From contig JABCZF010000011.1 in the NCBI GenBank assembly GCA_013289825.1, forward strand, positions 1-64,000: a DNA stretch of 64,000 bases. Reading direction: 5' to 3'. The stretch is from Acidobacteriota bacterium. Its GTDB lineage: Bacteria; Acidobacteriota; Terriglobia; Acidiferrales; UBA7541. The notes beneath the pieces were generated by a model. The model was not told the origin of the DNA. It saw only the letters and a program-made list of their open reading frames with translations, and searched no databases. Positions within the stretch are counted from its first letter, which is position 1; each line of letters opens with the position of its first letter. The translations under genes were made by a program, and so were the position numbers. This document shows positions 28,328 through 38,537 of the stretch, piece by piece.

Positions 28328-28837
28328 ATGAACAAGAACTTTTTGAAGAGTTTTTGTGCGCTGGCATCGGCGTTGGCTGTTTTCGCGGTGGCCAGTCACA
28401 GCCAAGAGAAGAAAGACGGCGACTCGGCACACAAGATTGTGCGTTTCGGAGATCTAAAATGGACTCCGATCATCAAGGGCTGCGACCTCGCAACGGTTTC
28501 CGGTGATCCGAACGCCGATGCAGCGCCGTTTGTTCTGCGCCTTCGGTGCGCGGACGGAGCCAAGATTCCGGCGCACTGGCATCCCACGGATGAAAATGTG
28601 ACGGTGTTGAAGGGAACTTTCCTCGTAGGAATGGGAGAAACATTCGACGAGAGCAAACTGCAACCCATGAACGTCGGCAACTTCGTGGCGATGCCCAAAG
28701 AGGTGCGCCATTTCGCACTGGCGAAGGGCGAAACGATCGTGCAGGTCCATGGCGCGGGACCCTTCAAAGTGAACTGGGTGAATCCATCCGAAGTACAAGC
28801 GCCAGATGCGCCGGCTGCAGCCGCTCCAAAACCGTAG
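28328..28837 (+). CDS. secreted cupin-domain protein
   Basis: KIPAHWHPTDENVTVLKGTFLVGMGE, VAMPKEVRHFALAKGETIVQVHGAGPF. Confidence 0.82.
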   Translation: MNKNFLKSFCALASALAVFAVASHSQEKKDGDSAHKIVRFGDLKWTPIIKGCDLATVSGDPNADAAPFVLRLRCADGAKIPAHWHPTDENVTVLKGTFLVGMGETFDESKLQPMNVGNFVAMPKEVRHFALAKGETIVQVHGAGPFKVNWVNPSEVQAPDAPAAAAPKP

Positions 28838-28983
28838 TTCTGTTTCGAGGTCGCGACCGCGCCGAAAATTTAGTTTGGAAAAACCGATTGGCGGCGCGGA
28901 AACCTTCCGGCGTGGCGCGACTTAAACTTCTGTGTGTTAAACTCAAACCCGCAGCGGCGCGATGAGCGTAGCTGCCGGAGCGT

Positions 28984-29087
28984 GGAACTTCGGGCTCTGT
29001 GCAACGAGGTCCCGCGAACCCCGCCAGGCCCGGAAGGGAGCAACGGTATCGGGATCGCCTCGGGTGCCGCAGATCACCCGAAGTTCC
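28984..29087 (+). ncRNA. ffs: bacterial small-type signal recognition particle RNA (4.5S)
   Basis: Conserved domain IV core CCCGCCAGGCCCGGAAGGGAGCAACGGTA; terminal stem GGAACTTCGGG / CCCGAAGTTCC; immediately upstream of dnaX. Confidence 0.93.
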
Positions 29088-29267
29088 TCGCACTGAAAAG
29101 CAGTTTGCAGTCGAGCGTTCGAGGTCGCAAGCCGAGCTCTAGGGAGTGTATTTGTGATGTTAGCTGGAGCCAACGCGCTTACGTTTTTTATGGCTTGCGC
29201 TGCGCTGGTGTTTTTTGTGTTTGGGCTTGAGAAACAGAGCGGGGAGTTCGAAATAGCCTGACGAGAT

Positions 29268-31073
29268 ATGAGCTATCAAGTTATAGCCCGGAAGTGGCGC
29301 CCGCAAACATTCAGCGACCTAGTCGGACAATCCCACGTCACGTCGACGCTGGCAAACGCGATCAAAAACGACCGCGTGGCGCATGCGTATATTTTTTCGG
29401 GCGCGCGGGGCGTAGGAAAAACTACGGCGGCGCGGATTCTTGCGAAAGCACTGAATTGTGCGAAGGGGCCGACCGCGCAGCCTTGCGGCGAGTGTGATTC
29501 GTGCAAGGAGATTGCCGCGGGCACTTCGCTCGACGTGATCGAGATCGATGCCGCTTCGAACCGGGGCATCGACCAGATTCGCGAACTGCGGGAGATGGTG
29601 CGGTATGCGCCGGCTGCTTCCCGGAGCAAGGTTGTGCTCCTCGATGAAGCGCACATGCTCACGAGCGAGGCTTCGAATGCGCTGCTGAAAACCCTGGAAG
29701 AGCCGCCGGACCGGGTGATTTTCGTGATGGCCACGACGCAGCCGGAAGATCTGGCGGACACCATACGTTCTCGCTCGCAGCATTTTCATTTTCGAGCCCT
29801 GACGTTCTCGGAAATCACAGGTCGGCTCGAAGAGATCGCAACAAAAGAGGATTTGAAAATCGAGCCGGGCGCACTGGCCGTGATTGCGCGAATGGCGGAA
29901 GGAAGTTTGCGCGATGCTCTTTCTCTGCTGGAGCAGGCGAGAGCCTATTGCGGCGAGGTCATTCCGGACAAAGAAGTGCGCGAACTGCTGGGCGTCGTGC
30001 CGGAAGACTCGCTCAACGAACTGGTCGCGGCGATTGCGGAAGGATCGGCGGACCGCGCTCTCGGACTGGTTCACACTTTTCAGAAGGAAGGCCGCAACCT
30101 TCAGCATTTTTGCCGTGAAGCGATCCGGCACATGCGCAACCTGTTGATCGCGCGAGTGTGCGGCGCGGATTCGGATTTGATGGCGGCCACAGCGGATCAG
30201 CGTCCGGCGCTTGCCAAAGCGGCGGCGCAATTCACCGAAGAGGACCTTACGCGATTCTTTCAGATTCTTTTAGAGACGGATGGTGATTTGCGGCACAAGC
30301 CAGATCCTCGCGTGCATCTGGAAATGGGCCTGCTCAGGCTGATCAACGCACAGCGGCTCGCGCCGATGGAAGAGTTGCTGGCGGAGCTTCGCAGCGGAAC
30401 TTCGTCCGGCACTGCCGCCGGTGCAGCCAGATCAGGCGCTATGCGCAGCAGTCGAGTCCCGGCCGCCGCCGAGGCGGTGCCGCCCGCAACACCGGCGCGG
30501 AGTTTTTCGACCGTACCCGAAACCTCATTTGCTCCGCCATCACGCACTTCTACGCCGAGTTTTGCCGCTGCCGCAGCAGCGCCGGCGCGCGCGGAAACAA
30601 AGATTGCTCCCGCAACGGAGCCTCCCGCGACAGCCGCGCCCGAACCGGAACCAGAGATCGAGGCCACTGCCGAGACGCGAGCGGACGGAATCACACAGGA
30701 ACAAGTTGCTGAAATCAAAACGGCGATTCAAGCGCAGCAGAAGTTTCTCGGCGAGATCGTGCAGCAAGGCAGCCGCTGGGAACTGGAAGGCGCGGAACTG
30801 AGAATCTATTTTTCGGCGGACAAGCGCGCCTTCGCGGAGATGATGGAAGGACGCGACTCGCTCGAGAAGGTCCGTACCTCTTCGAGCAAAGTGCTGGGCC
30901 GTCCGGTGCGCGTGTGTGCTAGAGTAGAAGCAGTTGCAGCCGCGGCGCCGCGCGAAACATCCGACACGCAGGAGTTGCGCGAACAGTTCGAACGAGATCC
31001 GATGGTGCGGTCGATGCTGCAACGCTTCGGAGGAAAAATCTCCGAGGTAAAATGGCGCCAAGAGGAATCCTGA
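29268..31073 (+). CDS. dnaX: DNA polymerase III subunit gamma/tau
   Basis: MSYQVIARKWRPQTFSDLVGQSHVTSTLANAI, SGARGVGKTTAARILAKALNC, LLDEAHMLTSEASNALLKTLEEPP. Confidence 0.97.
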   Translation: MSYQVIARKWRPQTFSDLVGQSHVTSTLANAIKNDRVAHAYIFSGARGVGKTTAARILAKALNCAKGPTAQPCGECDSCKEIAAGTSLDVIEIDAASNRGIDQIRELREMVRYAPAASRSKVVLLDEAHMLTSEASNALLKTLEEPPDRVIFVMATTQPEDLADTIRSRSQHFHFRALTFSEITGRLEEIATKEDLKIEPGALAVIARMAEGSLRDALSLLEQARAYCGEVIPDKEVRELLGVVPEDSLNELVAAIAEGSADRALGLVHTFQKEGRNLQHFCREAIRHMRNLLIARVCGADSDLMAATADQRPALAKAAAQFTEEDLTRFFQILLETDGDLRHKPDPRVHLEMGLLRLINAQRLAPMEELLAELRSGTSSGTAAGAARSGAMRSSRVPAAAEAVPPATPARSFSTVPETSFAPPSRTSTPSFAAAAAAPARAETKIAPATEPPATAAPEPEPEIEATAETRADGITQEQVAEIKTAIQAQQKFLGEIVQQGSRWELEGAELRIYFSADKRAFAEMMEGRDSLEKVRTSSSKVLGRPVRVCARVEAVAAAAPRETSDTQELREQFERDPMVRSMLQRFGGKISEVKWRQEES

Positions 31074-31399
31074 TGGAAGTGAACGCTATCCAGCAGATGC
31101 TCTCGAGGTTGCGGCAGGTTCAGGAAGATCTGCAGCAGCAAGTAAACGCTGTGGCCGTTGAAACTTCGGCCGGCGGCGGCATGGTCACGGTAAAGATGAA
31201 CGGCCAGAAGCAAATCGTGGACCTGCGGATCGAGCCGGAAGTTTTTGCCAGCAAGGACCAGGAAATGTTGCAGGATCTGGTGCGCGCCGCAGTTAACGAA
31301 GCTTCACGGCGCGTCGATGAAGAACTCGCCAGCCAGATGAAGAATCTCGCCGGCGGCATTCCCGGAATTGCGGGAATGAAAATCCCCGGTTTGTTTTAA
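31073..31399 (+). CDS. YbaB/EbfC family nucleoid-associated protein
   Basis: Position after dnaX; VKMNGQKQIVDLRIEPEVF, DLVRAAVNEASRRVDEELASQMKNLAGGI; start overlaps the dnaX stop (TGATG). Confidence 0.9.
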   Translation: MEVNAIQQMLSRLRQVQEDLQQQVNAVAVETSAGGGMVTVKMNGQKQIVDLRIEPEVFASKDQEMLQDLVRAAVNEASRRVDEELASQMKNLAGGIPGIAGMKIPGLF

Positions 31400-31481
31400 G
31401 TCTTAAGCCCGCCAAGCGATTTGAAGTCTAGGATCGCTGCGCTTCCCACGACTGCCTTCCACTCTACCGATCCACAATCTC

Positions 31482-32393
31482 TCATTTTACGAATTTGCCG
31501 TCGTGAACTTCGTATTCCAAATGAAACTGTTTCTGCGCTTTGCGATCTTCCCAATGCTCCTCGGCGATAAGGCCATTGACTCGGTCGACACGCTCGGAAG
31601 GGAGCGGGTGTGAGCGAAAATATCCGGCGAGACTTTCGATCGCGAGTTCGGACAATTCTTCTTCGGGACTTGCGGCGTGAATGACGAATTCATTCGAGAG
31701 CTCGGCTAGCCGGGTAAAAATGCTGACTGCTCCATACGGGGAGTAACCCGCTTCGACGGCCAGGCGCACGCCTTCGCGGTCGGCTTCGAATTCCTCGTCT
31801 TTGTGATAGCCGGCCTGCCACAATTCCAGCGGGATTTCGAGCAACTTTCCCACCACGTCCAGATTCAAGTTTTTGAGCTTGGCTTCAATCTGCACGCGCT
31901 CAATGCAGTGATAGTGATCGATGTGCTCGACTTCGTGCGCAAGAATGCTGGCCAGTTCGTCTTCCGTTTCCATCAGATCGAGCATCCCCTCTCCAATATA
32001 GACAGGACCGCCCGGCAACGAAAAGGCGTTGATCATGTTGTGATTGGGAATCACCTGAAAGTTGTAGTCAAGATGCCGGTGGGCGTGCGCAGAAACAGTG
32101 CCTCCCACCCGGCGGACATATTTTTCCAGCGCTTCTTCTTCAGGGGTCAGCTTCATCACTTGACCCGAGTAGTTGGCCGCTAACTGGCGGCCGATGGCGA
32201 TCTCCTGGTCGTCAGAGAGCCGCGTGAAATGCATGGGGACGCGGGCGAGGTCGCGCTGAGCGTCGGCCGCGATATTGAGTATGGCGTTGGCAGAGACGGG
32301 CGGGGATTTGGCGCGACGCTGACTCCAATAGAGACCCGCAAGGGAGATTCCTAGAATCGCAAAGAAAATGACGAATACGACGGCGCGCTTCAT
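31482..32393 (-). CDS. M48 family metallopeptidase
   Basis: LASILAHEVEHIDHYHCIER (HExxH); AIGRQLAANY; N-terminal hydrophobic segment. Confidence 0.88.
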   Translation of the reverse strand: MKRAVVFVIFFAILGISLAGLYWSQRRAKSPPVSANAILNIAADAQRDLARVPMHFTRLSDDQEIAIGRQLAANYSGQVMKLTPEEEALEKYVRRVGGTVSAHAHRHLDYNFQVIPNHNMINAFSLPGGPVYIGEGMLDLMETEDELASILAHEVEHIDHYHCIERVQIEAKLKNLNLDVVGKLLEIPLELWQAGYHKDEEFEADREGVRLAVEAGYSPYGAVSIFTRLAELSNEFVIHAASPEEELSELAIESLAGYFRSHPLPSERVDRVNGLIAEEHWEDRKAQKQFHLEYEVHDGKFVK

Positions 32394-35300
32394 AGGTATT
32401 GGCGAATCGTTTCTTTGTGCCTGGCGTAGAGAACGGAAACAATGCCCAGCGCGACACCGACAATGATAACGGTGCGCCAGCGATCGTCCACCTGGAGACT
32501 CCAGATATCCATGGCAAACACTTTGCCCACGCAGAGCAGTAGCATGCCAAGGCCAGTGAGGCGGAAGCTGCGTTCCTTGACGAGGAGAGCGAGGACGATG
32601 ATGAAGACGCCCTCAATTCCCCAGGACACGGTAACCATGCCCTCGTGCATTTTGCGAGCGAGCATGGTGGTCAGCAATAGGAAAGGGGTGAAGAACTGCA
32701 ATTGCTCGGGACGCGTCACAAGCGCCGACACGACTTTCCTCCAGCGGCTGGCGTTCGGCGGAGCCGCATAGCGCCCCCGCAGAGGAAACGCAAACGAGAG
32801 CGTGGCCAGCAAGATCGCCACGGCAGAGCCAACCACGAGAAAACGGCCGTTCCAAGTGCCACCGGTAAAATAGCCTGAGCCGAAAAGATTGTGGGCCATG
32901 CCGCGGGCCAATGTTCCCAGAGTGAGAAGAATCGCCTGGTGCAGGAAAATGGCGCGATCGAGCAACAACGCGGCGGCAAACAGAGCAAACGCGATGGCGG
33001 CGTAAGCGGTGACAACCCATTCGGGCTCGAACTGGAAATAGAAGAGGGCGGCAAGAGTGGCTGTTCCGAGATAGGCCACGAACGCGTCGAAGCGCAAGCG
33101 CCGGTCTCGCGCGGTGTTTTCTTCCTTGTCGGGAAGCTGCGCATAGACGAAGAAAAAAATCAGCACAAGCGGAGCGACGGTGATCATGCGGTCGTTCCAA
33201 AAAACGCCGGGATCACCCGCGGCGAGGTTGGCAAAGAAGATGCGGACGAAGGCGGCAGTGAAGGCGACGTAAGACTGGTACCGGAATTGCGCGATCTTGC
33301 GCAGCAGACCGTACTCGAAAAGGACCAAGCCAAAAGCGGCAATGCCAACGGCGATGCTGAGGGGCCTCAGCTCGTGCCATAGAAGCAGAGAGACGATCAA
33401 GGACGCCGACCAGGAATAGATGTGATGGAAGTCGCGGGCGCGCCACTTTTCGGGCATGCGGACCAAACGCGACATCGCATAGAAAACGACGGCTACCATG
33501 GAAAGCGAGAGGAGGCGAACGCTGAGGCCGTGCCAGGTATCCTCGACGTACATGTTGATGCTGACGCTGCGGATCATCGTAAGAGCGCCGAGAGCGTGAG
33601 CCTGCCAGCGCAGATCGTCAAGCTTGAAGCGGCGATCGACGGCCGCCAGCGCGAACGCGAAAAGCGCCCAGAAAGCGGCGAGCCAGCCAGGAGGGGAGGC
33701 TTCGTACCACATCAAAAGGGCGAGGAGCGATGTGGCCGCGGTGGTGTGCAGATACGCCGACGGGAGAGAGTACGGCGCGTCCGGAGCGGTCGCTTTGCGT
33801 GAAATCGCGTAAAGGCCTGCGGCGACAATCGAGACCGTGAGTATGCGCACGCTGAAATTTCCATAGTAGGTGGTCAGGTGATAGTTGTAGTCGAATGTGC
33901 GCGCTACGGCGGCGATGGCCAGGAGATGTTCCTGGAAACCGAGATGCGGAAGACTCCAGCGGTGGCCGACCAGCGCGAGAATGATTCCGGCGGCGAGGAA
34001 GAAGACGGCCATCCAGTCAGGCGGCGCTTCGCCGAAAATGAGAAGACCCACGAAAAGCACGGCGGACCAGGTGTAGGCATTGCGGACGACGTATGCGAAT
34101 TCTTCTATAGCTTCGGCGGCGATTTTCGCGAGGATGTAGGCGCCGGCGATAACCAGACCGACCGTGAAGAGACGTAAAGAAACGTGGCGCCACAGTGGCT
34201 GGTGCAGATTGAGATTGAAAGTGTAGGTACGCAGGAAAGCGGCAAACGCGACGACGTTCGCCTGCCAAGCCAGCTGGCGGTAGCGAATCCAGCGAGTTGC
34301 GAGCGCGAGGGCCACAGCGAAGGCCATCCATCCGACGGCCATCCACGGAGCGCGCAGCGCTTCTTCGAGGATCCAAACCATTACACCCGCGGCAATCCAG
34401 GTGTAAGCGACGCGGGCGATCTCCAGATGGCGCGAATTTTCCACCCCGAGGCGTTTGGAAATCCAATAGCAGCCGGCCACAACGGGCAGCGCGCCGATTG
34501 CGTGCAATGGGATGGTGTGCCAGAGGTGGACGTTGTACGGATCTGCCGTCAGAGCGGTGAAGACGGCGAGGAGCGTGATTCCGTGCGCGTGAACGGCAAG
34601 AACGGGGTAGCGCAGCACACGCGCGTTTTCCGAAAGCGCTACGGCGAAGGCGATGAAGAGGAGCGGCTGCCAAAGCTCGGGCACTTCGAACCAGATGAGA
34701 GCTGCGAAGAGAGCAGTGCCCGCGAACGCCAAGAGGCTGCGGAAGGTGCGTTGCTCCTGGTCGTCGCCGAGGGCGGCGAGTTTGGCGGTGAGATAAAAGA
34801 TGGCGCCAAGGATGGGAAGAGTGATCAGGCGCGTCGTGATGTGCGTATGCGCGGGGCTGTCGATATGCAGATTGAAGACGAACGCGCGATAAAGAGTGAG
34901 CGCACCGAGCAGAGCGTATTGGATCTGAAGATGGCGCGTCTCGAGGCGGCGTCCTAGAAACGCCAGGGCGAGCATGATGGCCGCGAAAGCAAGAGCAGTC
35001 CAATCATTTGCGAAAAGGGCCCAAGCCGCCGTTGCGCTAGCGAGCGCGCCGAAATACGAGTGAACGTCAAGCAACCTGCGATCGAGAGCGGCGCGGAAGG
35101 ATTCTTTCCATCGCGCGCCGACGTACAAGGCGTTGAGATAAAGCGCAACGCCGCAAACCGCGAAGAGGATGCCGGACTCCGAGGCGAGGTCTTCTGTCTT
35201 GGCCCTCAACATCACCAGCGGACGTAAGTTGAAGGCCATGAGATCAATGCCGGCAAGCAATCCCGTGAACAAGCCGACGCGGAGGAAGACAACTTCCTTG

Positions 35301-37096
35301 AAAATAATTCCGGCGAATAGAAAAACTTCGGCGCCTACGAGCCAGAGGTAAGCGACGGGATTGCCGGAAAAGTGGGATGGAATGGACACGATCATAAGAG
35401 CCGCGCCCATTAGGCTGAGGATGATGAACGCGCGGCGGCGGCGCCTCGTAACGGGAAGCTGGGCGAAAATGAATTCCAGCGCGCCGATAGTGAGCAATGC
35501 GATGTAAGCAAGATCGGGCTGAACGGATTGAAACCTCAATACGCCAAGAAGGAGAAGGGTGCTGAGTAGCGCGGAAACGGTCGACACTTGCTCCTCGAAG
35601 TCAGTCTTGATGCCACGAAGGACGTAGGAAATGCGAAACGTCAACCAGTAGAAGAACAGCATGGCCAGGCTGGCGTGATATTCGGGAAACGCGCGGCCGT
35701 GGGCGCCGTTGGGACCGAGGAGGCGGTAGAGCCAATAGAGATGATTGAGGTAGCTGGAGAGAATGCCGAAAACTTCCAGTTCGAACCAGCCCATTTTCAA
35801 GACGATGGTGACTAGCCCGATCGCGAGAATCACACCCGCGAGTAATCCGTAGACCGTGCTTTCATTGGTCCCTGTCGCAGATAGCGGCTGAACATCGCTG
35901 AAGCTCAGGGCCACCGTGGTATAGCCGAGCAGAAACGAGAAGCCGGTGACGAATTGGGATTTGTAGCGTAGCGTGTGCGCGCCCATGGCCAGAGCAACGG
36001 CAAGCATGAGAATACTGTCCAGAACCAGCGAATCGAGGATGTGCATTGCAGCGATATGCTGAATGCCGTAGGCGGTGAAGAAGAGCAGCCCCCAGCCCCC
36101 GCCAATGCCGGCGCGGCCTAATAGCTGGTAGCGTTCGCGCTTTTCGATCAGCATGCCGCCCAGGAGGAGCAGCATCGCTGTGGCGAAGCAGATGAGCGCC
36201 TTGCCAGCTCCTCCCAGGTTGCGGAGCTGCTGGATAGCGAAGTAGGCGACGCCAAGCCCGATCATCGCGACGGCGAGCTTGGGGAACCAGTTGGTGCCGA
36301 GGGTTTCCTCCAGCGCAGAGACTTTTTTCATGCGCTGCTGAAGAGTTGGCTTTGCAGCGGGAACGCGCAGCGGTGAGGTGGGGGGCGGAGTTGCGACGCG
36401 CGCGGCCACGGCAGGAGGAATCGTAGCCGGCGCAGGCGGCGGCATCGCTGGCGGGTGCGGAACTGCCGGCGCCGGAACAAGTTTTGGAGGCACGAGCGGC
36501 GGAGCACTTGGCTTGGCCTCGGGAGGCACCTGCGTTGCGGGCGCTACGGGCCTAGGTTCAGCCGGTTTGGTTTCGGAGGGTGCGGCGGGTGCTGGCGACT
36601 TGTGTGGTGACGCTGTAACTGGCGGTGCAGCGGGAATGACCGGCGCCGTGACCATTACAGGCGGAACGGACGCAGCCGGTGTCGGTGCGAGCGGCTTTTG
36701 CTCCGCAGCAGGCTCGGGCCTTTTCTCTGTGACGGGAATCGGCAGCGTTGCCTGCGGCTTGCTAGACGGCGGCACTTCGACGCGCGGGGAGACCACGACC
36801 GGGAGAGGAATCTGGAGGTGTGGGAAGGATCGCGGAACGGGCACGGGCTGGCGTGCTTCGGGGCTGGACGCCCTGTCGGGGGCTGGCGTAGCAGGCGGAA
36901 CTGTTGCAGTGAGCTTAGTTTGGAGTTCGCCGACGGCACGCTGGAGTCGCGAGAGCTGTTTCGCGTTTTCTTCAGCGAGTTCGTTCAGTTGTTTCCGAAG
37001 TCTGGCCTGCCGGACATAAAGGCCAATGACCAAAAAGGGCGTGGCCAGCAGTAGCAACCCGTAAAGACCCAGCAAGAGGTAGAGAAGAAGGGGCAT
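32390..37096 (-). CDS. giant DUF2339-like multi-TM membrane protein
   Basis: 1568 aa, N-terminal Pro/Ala-rich linker, then about 40 hydrophobic segments; LGTNWFPKLAVAMIGLGVAYF. Confidence 0.85.
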   Translation of the reverse strand: MPLLLYLLLGLYGLLLLATPFLVIGLYVRQARLRKQLNELAEENAKQLSRLQRAVGELQTKLTATVPPATPAPDRASSPEARQPVPVPRSFPHLQIPLPVVVSPRVEVPPSSKPQATLPIPVTEKRPEPAAEQKPLAPTPAASVPPVMVTAPVIPAAPPVTASPHKSPAPAAPSETKPAEPRPVAPATQVPPEAKPSAPPLVPPKLVPAPAVPHPPAMPPPAPATIPPAVAARVATPPPTSPLRVPAAKPTLQQRMKKVSALEETLGTNWFPKLAVAMIGLGVAYFAIQQLRNLGGAGKALICFATAMLLLLGGMLIEKRERYQLLGRAGIGGGWGLLFFTAYGIQHIAAMHILDSLVLDSILMLAVALAMGAHTLRYKSQFVTGFSFLLGYTTVALSFSDVQPLSATGTNESTVYGLLAGVILAIGLVTIVLKMGWFELEVFGILSSYLNHLYWLYRLLGPNGAHGRAFPEYHASLAMLFFYWLTFRISYVLRGIKTDFEEQVSTVSALLSTLLLLGVLRFQSVQPDLAYIALLTIGALEFIFAQLPVTRRRRRAFIILSLMGAALMIVSIPSHFSGNPVAYLWLVGAEVFLFAGIIFKEVVFLRVGLFTGLLAGIDLMAFNLRPLVMLRAKTEDLASESGILFAVCGVALYLNALYVGARWKESFRAALDRRLLDVHSYFGALASATAAWALFANDWTALAFAAIMLALAFLGRRLETRHLQIQYALLGALTLYRAFVFNLHIDSPAHTHITTRLITLPILGAIFYLTAKLAALGDDQEQRTFRSLLAFAGTALFAALIWFEVPELWQPLLFIAFAVALSENARVLRYPVLAVHAHGITLLAVFTALTADPYNVHLWHTIPLHAIGALPVVAGCYWISKRLGVENSRHLEIARVAYTWIAAGVMVWILEEALRAPWMAVGWMAFAVALALATRWIRYRQLAWQANVVAFAAFLRTYTFNLNLHQPLWRHVSLRLFTVGLVIAGAYILAKIAAEAIEEFAYVVRNAYTWSAVLFVGLLIFGEAPPDWMAVFFLAAGIILALVGHRWSLPHLGFQEHLLAIAAVARTFDYNYHLTTYYGNFSVRILTVSIVAAGLYAISRKATAPDAPYSLPSAYLHTTAATSLLALLMWYEASPPGWLAAFWALFAFALAAVDRRFKLDDLRWQAHALGALTMIRSVSINMYVEDTWHGLSVRLLSLSMVAVVFYAMSRLVRMPEKWRARDFHHIYSWSASLIVSLLLWHELRPLSIAVGIAAFGLVLFEYGLLRKIAQFRYQSYVAFTAAFVRIFFANLAAGDPGVFWNDRMITVAPLVLIFFFVYAQLPDKEENTARDRRLRFDAFVAYLGTATLAALFYFQFEPEWVVTAYAAIAFALFAAALLLDRAIFLHQAILLTLGTLARGMAHNLFGSGYFTGGTWNGRFLVVGSAVAILLATLSFAFPLRGRYAAPPNASRWRKVVSALVTRPEQLQFFTPFLLLTTMLARKMHEGMVTVSWGIEGVFIIVLALLVKERSFRLTGLGMLLLCVGKVFAMDIWSLQVDDRWRTVIIVGVALGIVSVLYARHKETIRQYL

Positions 37097-37378
37097 GGGT
37101 GTTCCTCTGGTGTACCGCTCGGTTAGTTCTGATGGTAGAACGGGCCTGCGCAGGTATCTTGCATTATGTTCGGGCAGGCCTCCGAGGTAGTAACGATCGA
37201 TCTGTTAAGCGGTTTATTTTTATAGAGTTAGACAGGTCTCCGGAAAGGTGCCGGTGGGAAGGAGGCGCGCATTGAGTAGCGGCGAAAAGCGCTGTATAAA
37301 CTCTATTCAAGCTGTCCCGGCGGGCGAGTTTCTAGCGGTGGTTTGCGCAGAGACGCGCGGCTGTGCTACACATCATGC

Positions 37379-37978
37379 ATGCCTGATTTTGCAGCTCCTG
37401 TCGAAAGACTTATCGATGAACTGAAACACCTCCCCGGGATTGGACAGAAAACCGCTCAGCGGCTAGCATTTTTTCTGCTGCGGTGTCCGCCGGAAGACGC
37501 GCTGGGGCTGGCCGACGCCATTCGCGACGCCAAAGAAAAGATCCGCGAGTGCTCGGTGTGCAGCAATATTACGGACGCTGACCCGTGTCACTTCTGCACT
37601 GGTGCGAATCGCGACAAGAAGATGATTTGCGTGGTGGAAGAAGCGCACAACATTATGGCCATTGAAAAGACCCGCACCTATAGCGGCATGTATCACGTGT
37701 TGGGTGGATCTCTTTCGCCGCTGTCCGGACGGGGCCCGGAGCAACTGCGGATTAAATCTCTCATTGAGAGGCTTAAGGGCGGGACCGTGGAGGAAATCAT
37801 CATCGCCACGAATCCGACAGCAGAAGGCGAAGCTACGGCTGTTTATCTCTCGAAATTGCTGAAACCGCTCGGAGTGCGCGTGACGCGCATCGGCGTAGGA
37901 ATTCCTGTTGGCGCGGATTTGGAATATGCCGATGAAATAACCATGCTCAAGGCGCTCGAGGGTCGTCGCGACCTCTAA
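37379..37978 (+). CDS. recR: recombination mediator RecR
   Basis: [26 protein letters not shown], Cys4 zinc finger [22 protein letters not shown] region. Confidence 0.96.
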   Translation: MPDFAAPVERLIDELKHLPGIGQKTAQRLAFFLLRCPPEDALGLADAIRDAKEKIRECSVCSNITDADPCHFCTGANRDKKMICVVEEAHNIMAIEKTRTYSGMYHVLGGSLSPLSGRGPEQLRIKSLIERLKGGTVEEIIIATNPTAEGEATAVYLSKLLKPLGVRVTRIGVGIPVGADLEYADEITMLKALEGRRDL

Positions 37979-38155
37979 ACTCCCGCCCGTCCTGCCTTAC
38001 TTTAAGGGTTCAAAGCTAAATCGAAAAAAGAGATGGGGTGGAAGTCGACTCCCTGCCTGGCGTCCTAGTACGTATGGAGGCCTCTAGCCAACGGACCATT
38101 TTGGGTATAGAGTTTGATTCCCGCGGAGTTGTCCCCCACCGCAAGGAGGTGCGCT

Positions 38156-38497
38156 ATGCCAGGCTTGGCGCACTACATGGCGCAGTACGATCACGAGCAC
38201 TCTTCCGGCTGGAATAAGCTTCTCCATGGCCTTGGAATCCCCATGATTTTTCTGGGGTTAATTCTTTTGGTGCTCATGAAGTGGATTTGGGGAGCGGGTT
38301 TCTTTGTCGGCGGCTGGATTTTTCTCTTGCTGGGACACAAGATCGAGGGAAACCATCCGGCGTTTTTTCAGGGTCCAGTTTATTTACTCGTAGGACCGAT
38401 CTGGGTCGCCAAGGAAGCGTGGGAGTTGCTCACGGGAAAGCACCGCGCGCAGACCTCGGAAGGTAGCTCAGAAGGTACAACAACGAAGCAGTCTTAA
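38156..38497 (+). CDS. DUF962/Mpo1-like membrane protein
   Basis: HYMAQYDHEHSSGWNKLLHGLGIPMI and GHKIEGNHPAFFQGPVYLLVGPIWVAKE. Confidence 0.82.
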   Translation: MPGLAHYMAQYDHEHSSGWNKLLHGLGIPMIFLGLILLVLMKWIWGAGFFVGGWIFLLLGHKIEGNHPAFFQGPVYLLVGPIWVAKEAWELLTGKHRAQTSEGSSEGTTTKQS

Positions 38498-38537
38498 GCG
38501 ATCTAGTAGTTCGGCCCAAACTCTAGGAACGGCGACA

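Noticed and set aside
29157-29231. Tiny hydrophobic ORF (MLAGANALTFFMACAALVFFVFWA) between ffs and dnaX
   Set aside because: Only 24 codons and no clear RBS; cannot be distinguished from chance.
34017-35003. 328-aa alternative-frame ORF inside the DUF2339-like gene
   Set aside because: Same strand, different frame, Arg/Ser/His-rich; no independent evidence.
36378-37019. Gly/Ala/Thr-rich 213-aa plus-strand ORF
   Set aside because: Antisense of the Pro/Ala-rich N-terminal linker of the DUF2339-like protein; the GGA repetitiveness is explained by that.
37981-38040. GGTTCAAA-containing stretch resembling a tRNA T-loop
   Set aside because: No matching acceptor, D or anticodon stems could be folded around it.
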